A stretch of DNA of 64,000 nt from DATAFO01 sp046728935 (GCA_046728935.1 JBKPFS010000107.1:4923-68922); one strand, 5' to 3'. Shown: positions 34,681 to 43,624, counted from the first letter of the stretch. The notes: generated from the sequence alone by a model not told the origin. Made by a program: numbers and translations.

Positions 34681-35549
34681 GCCCCGAGGGGACCGGAAAG
34701 TCGAACGGCTCAGGACCGAATGGCGATCGACCGTCCGAGCGCCTGCGCCTAGGAGGAATGGCGCTCAGAAACGGCCTGCTGGTCCATGGTCCGAAGGCCT
34801 GGGCGCTGGCGGCTCGCACCCGCGAGGGAGGGATCGAGGTCGCCTCCGGCGCGAAGCCCGTGTTCGCTCGCGGCCGGCTCGGCGAGATCCCGCTGCTTCG
34901 CGGGCCCCTTCGCCTCGCGGAGGCGCTCGCCGTGGTTCCCCTCGCTCGGGCGCGGCTCCCCGCGGCCCGCCTGGCGTTCGAGGACCGGGGCGTCGCGCTC
35001 GCCGCGCTCGTCAGCCTCGTCGCCACCGGCGCCCTGCGCCGGTGGCGCTCGCAGGAGGCGCCCGAGCGGGGCTCGCCGCTGCGCGAGGCGGCTGTCGCGG
35101 CTCTCGGCGTGCTGCCGGCCGTGGCAGCGCTTCGGGATCACGACCTCGCCGCCTATCACGGGGTAGAGCACAAGGCGATCGGCGCCTACGAGGTGGGCGC
35201 GGATCCGGCGGAGGTCCCCAAGGAGCACCCCCGCTGCGGCTCGAACCTGATCCTGCCGATGATCGCGCTCTCGGCCGCGGGCCAGCTCGCGGTCGAGCGA
35301 GTGGTCCCGAATCCCGGCCCGATCGCTCGCGGGCTCGCCAGCCTCGTCGGCGTCGGCGCGGCCGTGGAGCTGTTCGTCTTCGCCGAGCGTCATCCCGAGA
35401 GCGCCGTCGGCCACGCGGTGCACGGCCCCGGGCACGAGATCCAGCGCCGGTTCTCCACCCGGGAGCCCACCCCGAAGCAGCTCGAGGTGGGCAAGGCGGC
35501 GCTGCAAGAGCTGCTACGGGCAGAGGCCACGGCTGCCGATACCGTGTAG
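34677..35549 (+). CDS. DUF1385 family membrane protein
   Basis: This 290-residue protein starts at an ATG overlapping the M20 stop (ATGA). Family features: L-G-G-M-A-L-R-N-G-L-L at ~22, hydrophobic segments at ~95-115 and ~130-145, Y-H-G-V-E-H-K-A-I-G-A-Y-E near 158, and E-H-P-R-C-G-S-N-L near 180 (conserved His/Cys that could bind metal). More hydrophobic stretches follow. Function is unknown; the family is often encoded near translation or cell-envelope genes. Confidence 0.85.
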   Translation: MSPEGTGKSNGSGPNGDRPSERLRLGGMALRNGLLVHGPKAWALAARTREGGIEVASGAKPVFARGRLGEIPLLRGPLRLAEALAVVPLARARLPAARLAFEDRGVALAALVSLVATGALRRWRSQEAPERGSPLREAAVAALGVLPAVAALRDHDLAAYHGVEHKAIGAYEVGADPAEVPKEHPRCGSNLILPMIALSAAGQLAVERVVPNPGPIARGLASLVGVGAAVELFVFAERHPESAVGHAVHGPGHEIQRRFSTREPTPKQLEVGKAALQELLRAEATAADTV

Positions 35550-35578
35550 CGGGGAGCGAAGGCTCCGCCGGAGCGACG

Positions 35579-37129
35579 ATGCAGACGATCGCGATCCTCG
35601 GAATCGACTACGACCAGTTCGAGCGCTACGCGACGCTCTGGCTGCCCGTGCTGTTCATGGGCCTGCTCGTCTACCTCCTCTGGCGGACGCTGAAGCTGAT
35701 GCCGCGGACCAAGCCGCAGCAGATCACCCCCCGGTCGAAGAGCGCCGTCACGTGGGACGACGTCGCTGGGGTCGAGGAGACGAAGGACGAGCTACGCGAG
35801 GTGGTCGACTTCCTCTCCGACCCGAAGCGGTTCAAGCAGCTGGGTGCCAAGGTCCCGAAGGGGATCCTGCTGCACGGCCCGCCGGGCACGGGCAAGACGC
35901 TGCTGGCCAAGGCCGTCGCGCACGAGTCCGGGGCCCAGTTCTTCAGCCAGTCGGCCTCGTCCTTCGTCGAGATGTTCGCCGGCCTCGGCGCGGCGCGGAT
36001 CCGGCGCCTGTTCAAGCAAGCGCGCGAGCACGCGCCGGCGATCATCTTCATCGACGAGCTCGACGCGGTCGGCACCCAGCGCGGCACCGATATCTCCGGA
36101 GAGCGCGACCAGACGCTGAACCAGCTCCTGGTCGAGATGGACGGGTTCGACGCCCGCGACAACGTGATCGTGATGGCGGCCTCGAACATGCTCGAGAAGC
36201 TCGACAAGGCGCTCCTCCGCCCCGGCCGCTTCGACCGCCAGGTGTTCGTGCCCCCTCCGGACATGCGCGGCCGCGAGCGGATCCTCGAGGTGCACACGGT
36301 CGGCAAGCCGCTGGCGCATGACGTCGACCTGGAGCGGGTGGCCCGGCACGCCTCGGGCCTCACCGGCGCGGACCTCGCCAACCTCGCGAACGAAGCGGCA
36401 ATCCTCGCCGGCCGGGCGAAGCGCGACTTCATCGCTCAGGCCGACTTCGACAACGCGTTCGAGCGCGTGGTCGCCGGGCTTCAGACCCGCAAGGTGATCA
36501 CCGACCAGGAAAAGCGGGTCGTCGCCTGGCACGAGGCCGGGCACGCCCTCGTCTCCGAGCTGCTGCCCACGGTCGACAAGGTGCAGAAGGTGTCGATCGT
36601 GCCCCGCGGCAAGGCGCTCGGCTACACGCTCAACCTGCCCCAGGAGGACCGGTATCTGAAATCCCGCCAGGAGCTGATCGACTACATGAAGGTGCTGCTC
36701 GCCGGGCGCGTCTCCGAGCAGATCACCTTCGGCCGCGTTACCACCGGCGCCTCCGACGACCTCGGTCGCGTGACCGCGATCGCCCGCTCGATGGTGCACG
36801 AGTACGGGATGGGAACCCAGATCCGCTCCCATCAGGTGCCCGGCGACGACTACACCGCCTCGGAGGCGATGCGCCGCACTCGCGACGAGGAGGTGACCGC
36901 GATCGCCGAGGAGGCCTACCGCGGCGCCTACCAGCTGCTCTCCGACCACCGCGACCTGCTCGACGCGATCGCCGAGCGCCTGCTCGAGAACGAGCAGATC
37001 GAGCGCGAGGAGATCAAGGAGATCATGTCCGGCCGCCGCGACCTCCCCGAGCAGGAGACGACGGTCGTCGAGACCGCGGGCGACCGCGCCGAGGCGCTGG
37101 CCGCCGAGCCGCCGCCAGACTCCGAGTAG
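35579..37129 (+). CDS. ftsH: FtsH-like ATP-dependent zinc metalloprotease, single membrane helix
   Basis: This 516-residue protein has one N-terminal membrane helix (~19-37), where classic FtsH has two helices flanking a periplasmic domain. The AAA domain has Walker A G-P-P-G-T-G-K-T at 100-107, Walker B I-I-F-I-D-E-L-D, and SRH R-P-G-R-F-D-R-Q. The protease site H-E-A-G-H is near 318. F-V-E-M-F-A-G-L-G-A is a variant of the pore-loop/second-region F-V-E-M-F-V-G-V-G-A. It degrades membrane and soluble proteins; the missing periplasmic domain suggests a cytoplasm-facing variant. Confidence 0.9.
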   Translation: MQTIAILGIDYDQFERYATLWLPVLFMGLLVYLLWRTLKLMPRTKPQQITPRSKSAVTWDDVAGVEETKDELREVVDFLSDPKRFKQLGAKVPKGILLHGPPGTGKTLLAKAVAHESGAQFFSQSASSFVEMFAGLGAARIRRLFKQAREHAPAIIFIDELDAVGTQRGTDISGERDQTLNQLLVEMDGFDARDNVIVMAASNMLEKLDKALLRPGRFDRQVFVPPPDMRGRERILEVHTVGKPLAHDVDLERVARHASGLTGADLANLANEAAILAGRAKRDFIAQADFDNAFERVVAGLQTRKVITDQEKRVVAWHEAGHALVSELLPTVDKVQKVSIVPRGKALGYTLNLPQEDRYLKSRQELIDYMKVLLAGRVSEQITFGRVTTGASDDLGRVTAIARSMVHEYGMGTQIRSHQVPGDDYTASEAMRRTRDEEVTAIAEEAYRGAYQLLSDHRDLLDAIAERLLENEQIEREEIKEIMSGRRDLPEQETTVVETAGDRAEALAAEPPPDSE

Positions 37130-37157
37130 ACGGCAGCGGCCCAATAGACTCACCCGC

Positions 37158-37568
37158 GTGTTCGAGCTGATCGATCACGTCGGGGTCGCCGTCGATGACC
37201 TCGACGCCGCGATCGCCCTCTACGAGGAGAAGTTCGGGATGCCGCTTGCGCACCGCGAGACGGTCTCCGAGCAGGGCGTCGAGGCGGCGCTGCTCGACGT
37301 CGGCGACGGACACGTCGAGCTCCTGCTCCCGCTCGGCGACGACACGCCCGTGGGCAAGTTCGTCGCCAAGCGAGGCAAGGGCCTTCACCACGTCGCCTAC
37401 CGCGTCGACGACATCGACGCCGCGCTCGCGGGCCTGAAGGAGAAGGGGATCGAGCTGATCGACACCGAGGCGCGCACCGGCATCCGTCGGAGCCGGGTGG
37501 CGTTCGTGCATCCCCGCTCCACCGGCGGCGTGCTGACCGAGATCGTCGAGCCCGCGGAGGAGCACTGA
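37158..37568 (+). CDS. mce: Methylmalonyl-CoA epimerase
   Basis: This 136-residue VOC-fold protein starts at GTG. It has D-H-V-G-V-A-V-D-D-L at the N-terminus (metal-binding His), V-E-L-L-L-P-L (Glu), H-H-V-A-Y-R-V-D-D-I near 82 (second His), and the C-terminal strand V-L-T-E-I-V-E (Glu): the two-module metal site of this enzyme. It interconverts (2R)- and (2S)-methylmalonyl-CoA in propionate metabolism. Its stop overlaps the next start as TGATG. Confidence 0.9.
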   Translation: MFELIDHVGVAVDDLDAAIALYEEKFGMPLAHRETVSEQGVEAALLDVGDGHVELLLPLGDDTPVGKFVAKRGKGLHHVAYRVDDIDAALAGLKEKGIELIDTEARTGIRRSRVAFVHPRSTGGVLTEIVEPAEEH

Positions 37569-37789
37569 TGGCGGACACCCAGCGAGTCGAGATCGGCATC
37601 ACCGGAGGGCAGGTGGTCAGCGTGCGGCTCGAGGAGGACCGGCTCGGCGACCTGCGCAAAGCCGTGGAGAAGGACAGCGGCTGGTACGACCTGGAGACCG
37701 ACGACGGCACCCTGGCGCTCGACCTCGACAAGGTGGTGTTCGTGCGGATCGCCGGGGCCCCGCACACGATCGGCTTCTCGGGCGACTGA
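37568..37789 (+). CDS. Small DUF3107-like protein
   Basis: This 73-residue beta-rich protein has Q-R-V-E-I-G-I-T-G-G-Q-V at the start, a central helix (L-G-D-L-R-K-A-V-E-K), and L-E-T-D-D-G-T-L-A-L-D-L-D-K-V-V-F-V-R-I. This recalls the small actinobacterial DUF3107 fold, a weak match by eye. It is translationally coupled on both sides by TGATG overlaps in the mce operon. Function is unknown. Confidence 0.6.
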   Translation: MADTQRVEIGITGGQVVSVRLEEDRLGDLRKAVEKDSGWYDLETDDGTLALDLDKVVFVRIAGAPHTIGFSGD

Positions 37790-38271
37790 TGACCACGAAG
37801 GACGACTTCACCGACGAGGAGTGGGCGCGGCTCGAGCGCTCGCCGTTCGTCGCGGCTATGGCGATCTCGCTGGCCGATCCGGGCGGTCCGATCGAGGCCG
37901 TGAAGGAGTCGGTGGCGGCGCTCAGGTCCGTGACCGAGGCGGCCCAATCCGGCGAGGGCGGGGAGCTCGTCGACGCAGTGGCCGAGAGCGTCACGGAGAA
38001 GGCGAAGCACCGCCAGAGCCCGCTCGGCGATTTCAAGCCCAGGGGCGCCCTCGCGGGCGAGGAGATCCTCGACGAGCTTCGCGCGGTCAACGAGTTGGTC
38101 TCGCAGAAGGCCTCGCCCGAGGACGCGACCGCGTTCCGCGAGTGGCTGCTGAACGCGGCGAAGCGTGCCGCGGAGGCGGCAAAGGAGGGCGGCTTTCTCG
38201 GCTTCCGTGCGGAGCGCGTGAGCGAGGGCGAGCAGCGGATGCTCGACAAGCTCCGCGAGGTCCTTTCCTGA
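37789..38271 (+). CDS. Hypothetical helical protein, 160 aa
   Basis: This soluble, Ala/Glu-rich helical protein begins D-F-T-D-E-E-W-A-R-L-E-R-S-P, followed by long amphipathic helices and a C-terminal E-G-G-F-L-G-F-R-A-E-R-V-S-E-G-E. There is no membrane segment or catalytic motif. It is coupled to the gene before (TGATG) and the gene after (CTGA). Family not recognised. Confidence 0.7.
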   Translation: MTTKDDFTDEEWARLERSPFVAAMAISLADPGGPIEAVKESVAALRSVTEAAQSGEGGELVDAVAESVTEKAKHRQSPLGDFKPRGALAGEEILDELRAVNELVSQKASPEDATAFREWLLNAAKRAAEAAKEGGFLGFRAERVSEGEQRMLDKLREVLS

Positions 38272-38876
38272 TCCGCAAGCTCGCGCTGCTCGCCGCCGCC
38301 GCGCTCGGCGCCGCGGCCTGGTGGTGGCGAAAGAACCCCTCGGCGTGTCCGTACGGGCAGCGCTTCTGGGTCGAGGCCCCCCACCCGTTCATCACCCGGT
38401 CGCGGCTGCGCGAGGCCCTTGCTCCCGCGCCGGGCGAGCGGATCCTCGAGATCGGCCCCGGGACCGGTTTCTACACGCTCGACCTCGCCGAATCGGTGGG
38501 GCCGACGGGGACGGTCGCGATCTTTGACCTCCAGCAGCGGATGCTCGACCACACCATGCGCCGGGTGGTGGGCGAGCGCGGACTCGCCAACGTCACCCCC
38601 ACGCAGGGCGATGCCCAGCGCCTGCCATACGACGACGGCTCGTTCGACGCCTGCGTCCTGATCACGGTGCTCGGGGAGATCCCCGATCAGGAGGCCGCCC
38701 TGCGGGAGGTCGCCCGCGTTCTGCGGCCGGGAGGCCGGCTGATCGTCGGCGAGCTGTTCGGCGACCCGCACTACGTCACCCCAGGATCGCTCGAGCGCCG
38801 AGGGCAGGCGAGCGGACTGCGGTTCGCCGAACGCCGCGGCCCGGCGTTCGGATACTTCGCGCGCCTCGTTCGCTAG
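38268..38876 (+). CDS. SAM-dependent class I methyltransferase, membrane-anchored, CTG start
   Basis: This 202-residue protein has an N-terminal hydrophobic stretch (L-A-L-L-A-A-A-A-L-G-A-A-A-W-W-W), then a Rossmann methyltransferase domain: motif I I-L-E-I-G-P-G-T-G-F-Y near 62, motif II V-A-I-F-D-L-Q, Q-G-D-A-Q-R-L-P-Y-D-D-G-S-F-D, and V-L-R-P-G-G-R-L-I-V-G-E. No ATG, GTG or TTG precedes the domain in frame. The CTG at 38268, overlapping the previous stop as CTGA, is the best start. It resembles ubiquinone/menaquinone-type methyltransferases, but the substrate is unknown. Confidence 0.78.
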   Translation: MIRKLALLAAAALGAAAWWWRKNPSACPYGQRFWVEAPHPFITRSRLREALAPAPGERILEIGPGTGFYTLDLAESVGPTGTVAIFDLQQRMLDHTMRRVVGERGLANVTPTQGDAQRLPYDDGSFDACVLITVLGEIPDQEAALREVARVLRPGGRLIVGELFGDPHYVTPGSLERRGQASGLRFAERRGPAFGYFARLVR

Positions 38877-38934
38877 CCCTACCCCCAACCGGTCACCGAT
38901 TGCCCGCCGGCGCGACGGGGTATCGGATCGTCCC

Positions 38935-39948
38935 ATGCCACGTCTGCGACGGGTGGACTGCTCCGAGCCCGGGCTGCGGCGGATCCGCCACGGCCGCGGC
39001 TTTCGCTACCTCGAGCAGGACGGGACCCCGATCGGCGACCGCGAGGTGCTGGAGCGGATTCGCGAGCTCGCGATCCCGCCGGCGTGGGAGGACGTGTGGA
39101 TCTGCCCCCACCTTCGCGGCCACATCCAGGCGACCGGGATCGACGACGCCGGCCGCAAGCAGTACCTCTACCACCCAAGCTGGCGCGAGCATCGCGATCG
39201 CGAGAAGTTCGCCGAGATGGAGCGCTTCGCTCGCGCGCTGCCGCGCATGCGCGAGCGGGTCGTCGGCGACCTCGCTCGCCGCGGGCTGATCCGCGAGCGG
39301 GTCCTCGCCTGCGCCGTGCGGCTGCTCGATCTCGGCTTCTTTCGCATCGGCAGCGAGCGCTACGCGGCCGAGAACGAGACCTACGGACTGGCGACCCTTC
39401 GCCGTCGACACCTCCGCTTCGAGCGCGCGGTCGCGGTCTTCGACTATCGCTCCAAGGGCTCCAAGCGCCATCGCCAGGAGATCGCCGACGAGCTGGTGAT
39501 GCCGACCCTGCGGGCCCTGAAGCGCCGCCCCGGGCCCAACGGGGAGCTGCTCGCGTACCGGCGCGGTCGCGAGTGGATCGGGGTCCGCTCGGATGAGATC
39601 AACGAGTACCTCGGCGAGGTCACCGGCGACGGCTTCACGGCGAAGGACTTCCGGACCTGGAACGCGACCGTGCTGGCGGCGGTCGAGCTCGCCGGCAACG
39701 GCGCGGCGCCGGACTCGACGGCGGCGCGAAAGCGCGTCGCCACCCGAGCCGTCGAGCGCGTGGCCGAGTACATGTCGAACACCCCCGCGGTCTGTCGCAG
39801 CGCCTACATCGACCCGCGCGTCTTCGACCGCTTCGACTCCGGCCAGACGATCAGGCCGGCGCTGAGGCAGATCGTGAACGGAACCGGGCCGGGGGAGTTC
39901 CCCGACCGCGAGCGCATCGAGCGAGCCGTGCTCAGGCTGATCTCGTAG
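38935..39948 (+). CDS. DNA topoisomerase IB (poxvirus type)
   Basis: This 337-residue protein has the bacterial type IB layout. The N-terminal domain includes R-G-F-R-Y-L, I-P-P-A-W-E-D-V-W-I-C and G-H-I-Q-A-T-G-I-D-D-A-G-R-K-Q-Y-L-Y-H. The catalytic domain has the conserved Arg/Lys region R-I-G-S-E-R-Y and Y-R-S-K-G-S-K, F-T-A-K-D-F-R-T-W, and the nucleophile Tyr in C-R-S-A-Y-I-D-P near 290. It relaxes supercoils via a 3'-phosphotyrosine bond. It ends overlapping the 3' end of the BtrH-like gene. Confidence 0.93.
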   Translation: MPRLRRVDCSEPGLRRIRHGRGFRYLEQDGTPIGDREVLERIRELAIPPAWEDVWICPHLRGHIQATGIDDAGRKQYLYHPSWREHRDREKFAEMERFARALPRMRERVVGDLARRGLIRERVLACAVRLLDLGFFRIGSERYAAENETYGLATLRRRHLRFERAVAVFDYRSKGSKRHRQEIADELVMPTLRALKRRPGPNGELLAYRRGREWIGVRSDEINEYLGEVTGDGFTAKDFRTWNATVLAAVELAGNGAAPDSTAARKRVATRAVERVAEYMSNTPAVCRSAYIDPRVFDRFDSGQTIRPALRQIVNGTGPGEFPDRERIERAVLRLIS

Positions 39949-40933
39949 CGGGCGCCGATCCCGCGAGCGCGCCCCAGAGCCGCTCCTCGGCGTCGAGCAC
40001 CTCCGCCGCCCGATCGCCGATCAGCGCCCAGGGGGCCGGATCGGGCCGAACGCGCTCGGACGCCTCCCTCAGCGCCTCGGCGAGCTCACTCCACCGTGCC
40101 GCCGCCTCGGCGCAGAGGTCCGCCTCCTCCCGCTCCGCCTCGCTCAGAAAGCGCGAGTACATGAGTCGGAAGTTGCCGCCCCCAGTACCGCGCCGCTCGA
40201 TCACCTGGTAGTTGAACCGGGCACACCACTTCCAGTCCTCGGTCGCCTCCGGCCAGCTCCCCACCTCACTCGCGAACAGCCGCAGCGCCGGGAGACCCTC
40301 GTACTCGCCAAGGGGCGGCTCGATCATCCGCTGCGCGCAGCGCTCGACGGCGCGCGGAATCGAGGCGGCGAGATCGCCGATCGCCTCCCCGTCGGGGAGG
40401 TGGAACATATGCCCGGCGAGGGGAAAGACCGGAAGCCGGGCGTGGCGGGCGCGGCGAAGCCCCTCCAGGCCGCTCGCCTGTAGCCCCTCGAACCCGGTGT
40501 CCGAGAGGTAGGCGACCTCGTCGTCGTATCCGGCGAGGACCACCGCGTGGCCGGGGAAGTGGGCGGAGGTGCCGTAGTGGTCGAGGTGGTAGAGGTCGGT
40601 GAGCAGGATCGGGGGACGGCCGGAGTCGACCACCTCGCGGGCCATCTCCCAGGCGCGCTCGGGGTCGTCGTCGGTAGCCAGCTCGAGCGGCGCCCCCGTC
40701 AGCTCGACGAACTGCTCCTCGAGGCGCGACGTGCGCCCGTTGGTGAACCTCGACGGTGACTGCCCGTCGAGCTTGACGTAGTAGAAGCAGGCGCCAGCGC
40801 CGAGGCCGAAGGCCATTTCCTCGCTGATCTCAACCCCGTGGAAGGCCAGCAGGTTGCGAAGGGCCGTGGACCCGCAGTGATTCCCGGGGAGGTGACGATA
40901 GCCCGGGACCATCGTCGCCGTCTCGGCGGTCAT
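39932..40933 (-). CDS. BtrH N-terminal / DUF4872 family protein
   Basis: This 333-residue protein has an N-terminal cysteine-peptidase-like fold: P-G-N-H-C-G-S-T-A-L-R-N-L-L-A near 16-30 (candidate Cys), then F-G-L-G-A-G, and D-H-Y-G-T-S-A-H-F-P-G-H-A-V-V-L-A-G-Y near 125 (candidate His). This is the pattern of BtrH (acyltransferase in butirosin synthesis) with a C-terminal DUF4872 helical region (D-W-K-W-C-A-R-F-N-Y-Q). It likely transfers or hydrolyses an acyl group. It overlaps the upstream AMP-ligase gene by ATGA, so they probably work on the same substrate. Confidence 0.8.
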   Translation of the reverse strand: MTAETATMVPGYRHLPGNHCGSTALRNLLAFHGVEISEEMAFGLGAGACFYYVKLDGQSPSRFTNGRTSRLEEQFVELTGAPLELATDDDPERAWEMAREVVDSGRPPILLTDLYHLDHYGTSAHFPGHAVVLAGYDDEVAYLSDTGFEGLQASGLEGLRRARHARLPVFPLAGHMFHLPDGEAIGDLAASIPRAVERCAQRMIEPPLGEYEGLPALRLFASEVGSWPEATEDWKWCARFNYQVIERRGTGGGNFRLMYSRFLSEAEREEADLCAEAAARWSELAEALREASERVRPDPAPWALIGDRAAEVLDAEERLWGALAGSAPATRSA

Positions 40934-42480
40934 CTGCGCTCCTTGAGGACCCGCCTCAGGATCTTCCCCGAGGGCGACTTGGGGATCTCCTCCACCTGCT
41001 CGACGAGACGGATGCGCTTCTGGGGCGCGACGCGCTCGGCGACCCACCCCATCAGCTCCTCGACGTCGAGCTCTCGATCGGCCGGGACCACGAACGCCTT
41101 CGGCAACTCGCCGCATTCATCGTCCGGCACGCCGACCACCGCGACGTCCGCGACCGCTGGGTGACCCAGGAGCAGGCCCTCGAGCTCCGCGGGCGGCACC
41201 TGGTAGCCCTTGTACTTGATCAGCTCCTTGAGGCGGTCGACGATCGTGAAGTAGCCGTCCGAGTCGCAGACCGCGATGTCGCCGGTGTGAAGCCAGCCTT
41301 CGGGATCGATGGTCGCCGCAGTCGCCTCGGGGTTGCCGAGGTAGCCGCTCATCACCTGTGGCCCGCGCACCCACAGCTCGCCTAGCTCGCCCTCGCCCAC
41401 GTCCTCTCCGCTGGAGGGATCGACCAGCCGGCACTCGGTCGCGGGCAGCGGCCGACCGATCGTGCCGGGCCTGTTCTCGCCCTCGGCTGGCATCGTGTGG
41501 GTCACCGGGCTCGTCTCGGTGAGGCCGTAGCCCTGGACCACCTTGCAGCCGAGCCGCTCGGCCACCCGCTCGATGAGCTCGGCGCCGAGCGGCGCGGCCC
41601 CCGACATGATCGCCCGCAGCGCCCCCAGATCCCTGCCCTCGACCGCCGGGTGCTTCGCCAGAGCAAGGGCGATAGGCGGCACCACGTACGCCTGCGTCAC
41701 CCGGTGGCGCTCGAGCAGGTCCAGGAACTGCTCGAGGTCGAAGCGGGGCATGGTGACGATCGTCGCCCCGGCCCACAGGCCCTGGTTCATGATCACCGTC
41801 TGCCCATAGATGTGGAAGAAGGGCAGCACGCCGATCACGGTGTCGTCGGCCCGGACCGGGAACCCCACCTGGGTCTGGAGCACGTTCGCGATCAGGTTTC
41901 GGTGGGTCAGCATCACGCCCTTGGGAAGCCCCGTCGTGCCGCTCGAGTACGGCAGCACGGCGAGATCGCGGGCCGGGTAGATCTCCACCACGGGGGCGTC
42001 GTCGGGATCGCCGAGGAGCTCGTCGAAGGAGGGGACGCCGTCCGCCTCCCCGACGACGTGGATGTCGTCCAGCGCGACCTCCCGGGCGGCCTCCCGGGCC
42101 GCGTCGAGGAACGGGGGCATGGTGATCAGCATCCGGGCGCCTGAGTCGCGCAGCTGGTGGGCCAGCTCCGCCGCCGTGTACAGCGGGTTGACGGTGGTCG
42201 CGCGCCCGCCGGCGGACGCGACGCCGTGGAAGGCGACCGCGTACTCGGGCAGATTCGGCAGGTAGAGCGCCAGCGTGTCGCCCTTCTCAAAGCCGCGGTC
42301 GGCGAGCCCCGCAGCGAGCGAGCGCACCGACCGCGCCAGGTGGGCGTAGCTCAGCTCTCGACCGCTCGGCCCGTCGATCAGGGCCGGCTTCGCGCCCAGC
42401 TCCGCGGCACGCCCGAGCACGAACGCGGCGACGTCGGTCTCGGGAATCGCCGTTCCGAGCTCGCCGCCGGACAGGATCAC
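40930..42480 (-). CDS. Acyl-CoA/4-coumarate-CoA ligase-like AMP-binding enzyme
   Basis: This 516-residue ANL-superfamily enzyme has the P-loop Y-S-S-G-T-T-G-L-P-K-G-V near 175, V-Q-G-Y-G-L-T-E-T-S-P near 320, W-L-H-T-G-D-I near 400, and Y-K-G-Y-Q-V-P-P-A-E-L-E with the catalytic Lys in K-S-P-S-G-K-I-L near 508. It is closest in layout to plant-like 4-coumarate-CoA ligases and fatty acyl-CoA synthetases. The start is the GTG at 42478-42480, overlapping the upstream membrane gene's stop (GTGA). Confidence 0.88.
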   Translation of the reverse strand: MILSGGELGTAIPETDVAAFVLGRAAELGAKPALIDGPSGRELSYAHLARSVRSLAAGLADRGFEKGDTLALYLPNLPEYAVAFHGVASAGGRATTVNPLYTAAELAHQLRDSGARMLITMPPFLDAAREAAREVALDDIHVVGEADGVPSFDELLGDPDDAPVVEIYPARDLAVLPYSSGTTGLPKGVMLTHRNLIANVLQTQVGFPVRADDTVIGVLPFFHIYGQTVIMNQGLWAGATIVTMPRFDLEQFLDLLERHRVTQAYVVPPIALALAKHPAVEGRDLGALRAIMSGAAPLGAELIERVAERLGCKVVQGYGLTETSPVTHTMPAEGENRPGTIGRPLPATECRLVDPSSGEDVGEGELGELWVRGPQVMSGYLGNPEATAATIDPEGWLHTGDIAVCDSDGYFTIVDRLKELIKYKGYQVPPAELEGLLLGHPAVADVAVVGVPDDECGELPKAFVVPADRELDVEELMGWVAERVAPQKRIRLVEQVEEIPKSPSGKILRRVLKERR

Positions 42481-43556
42481 GCGGGCGATTCTGCCAGCCC
42501 CAGGTACTCCTCGCGCGCGCGGAAGCTCGTGCGCATCTCGTCCGTTAACTCGGTCAGGAACTCCTCGCGGTAGGTCGAGTCGGTCAGCATCGCGACCGCG
42601 AAGTAGAAGCCCGCGAAGGCAGCCAGGCCGGCCGCGACGCGCAGCAGCTCCTCGGTGAGCTCGAAGGTATCGCCGCCGAATGAGATCGAGAGCAGCTCGT
42701 TGCCGGGCGTGTCGATCCACTCGGTCCGCACCACGTCCGGGATCGCGAGCATGCCGAAGGCGACGAAGAAGAGCCCGATCGTCAGGCTGACGATCAGCAC
42801 CTGGACCGCCTGGCTTACGAACAGGACCAGGCCGACGTTGATCAGCTGCCCTCGGGTCAGCGGATGGCCGTTGCCGCCGGCCTCATGCTCGAGCCGCCGC
42901 GCCTCCCGCGGCACCCGGACGACGAGGAACGCGGAGCCGAGGACGACGAACAGCCCGATCACGCAGGCGAAGGCGAAGTCGCTCTCCTTGGCGAAGATGT
43001 CCCACACCTCCTCGGTGGTGAACGAGAGCAGGGCGAAGATCGCCAGCAGCGGAACGGCCTTCGCGAGCAGGCCGAGCGAGGACGCGAGTTGTCCGGCGAG
43101 CCGGCCGAGCACCCAGCGCAGGATCGCCAGCAGCCCGTACACGAAGACCGCGTAGATCACGAGCAGGATCGCGAGGTTGGCGCCGGCGGTCGCCGCGGCG
43201 CTGCCGAGCTGGCCGCCGAAGATCAGCGGCAGCAGGGCCGGCAGCAGCACGAACGCCGCGAGCTCCGTCCTGCCGAGCCGGTTTGGGATCGCCCGCAGCG
43301 GCCGACCTTGGGCGGCGTTGAGCAGGGCGACGCCAAGCGCGAGGATCGCGAACGCGCCGAGCAGGGCGAGCACGTTCTGCCACCAGCTCCAGTCGAGCTG
43401 ACCCGCGCCGAGCAGCTCTCCGATCACGATCACGCCCAGCAGCGGCGCGGCGCGATTGAAGACGTCGGTCGAGGCCGAGAAGCCCTCTACGAAGAGCGGC
43501 AGGCCGGCGCGACGGAACCCCCGCTCGTAGTCGGCGCGGCTGGGCGAGGCGCCCAT
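42477..43556 (-). CDS. Polytopic membrane protein of unknown function
   Basis: This 359-residue protein has about eight hydrophobic segments (for example ~45-60, ~68-90, ~105-120, ~133-155, ~170-185, ~198-220, ~245-275, ~315-340) and a charged C-terminal tail. The N-terminus M-G-A-S-P-S-R-A-D-Y-E-R-G-F-R-R-A-G is cytoplasmic-looking. There is no transporter signature I know. It is the first gene of a three-gene overlapping unit with the ligase and BtrH-like genes, so it may export, anchor or sense the product. Confidence 0.75.
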   Translation of the reverse strand: MGASPSRADYERGFRRAGLPLFVEGFSASTDVFNRAAPLLGVIVIGELLGAGQLDWSWWQNVLALLGAFAILALGVALLNAAQGRPLRAIPNRLGRTELAAFVLLPALLPLIFGGQLGSAAATAGANLAILLVIYAVFVYGLLAILRWVLGRLAGQLASSLGLLAKAVPLLAIFALLSFTTEEVWDIFAKESDFAFACVIGLFVVLGSAFLVVRVPREARRLEHEAGGNGHPLTRGQLINVGLVLFVSQAVQVLIVSLTIGLFFVAFGMLAIPDVVRTEWIDTPGNELLSISFGGDTFELTEELLRVAAGLAAFAGFYFAVAMLTDSTYREEFLTELTDEMRTSFRAREEYLGLAESPA

Positions 43557-43624
43557 GGCGGGATTCTGTCTCACGCCGCGGCGCCGCCGGTCGGGGCGGG
43601 CGGGCGCCCCTATGCTCTCGCCCC

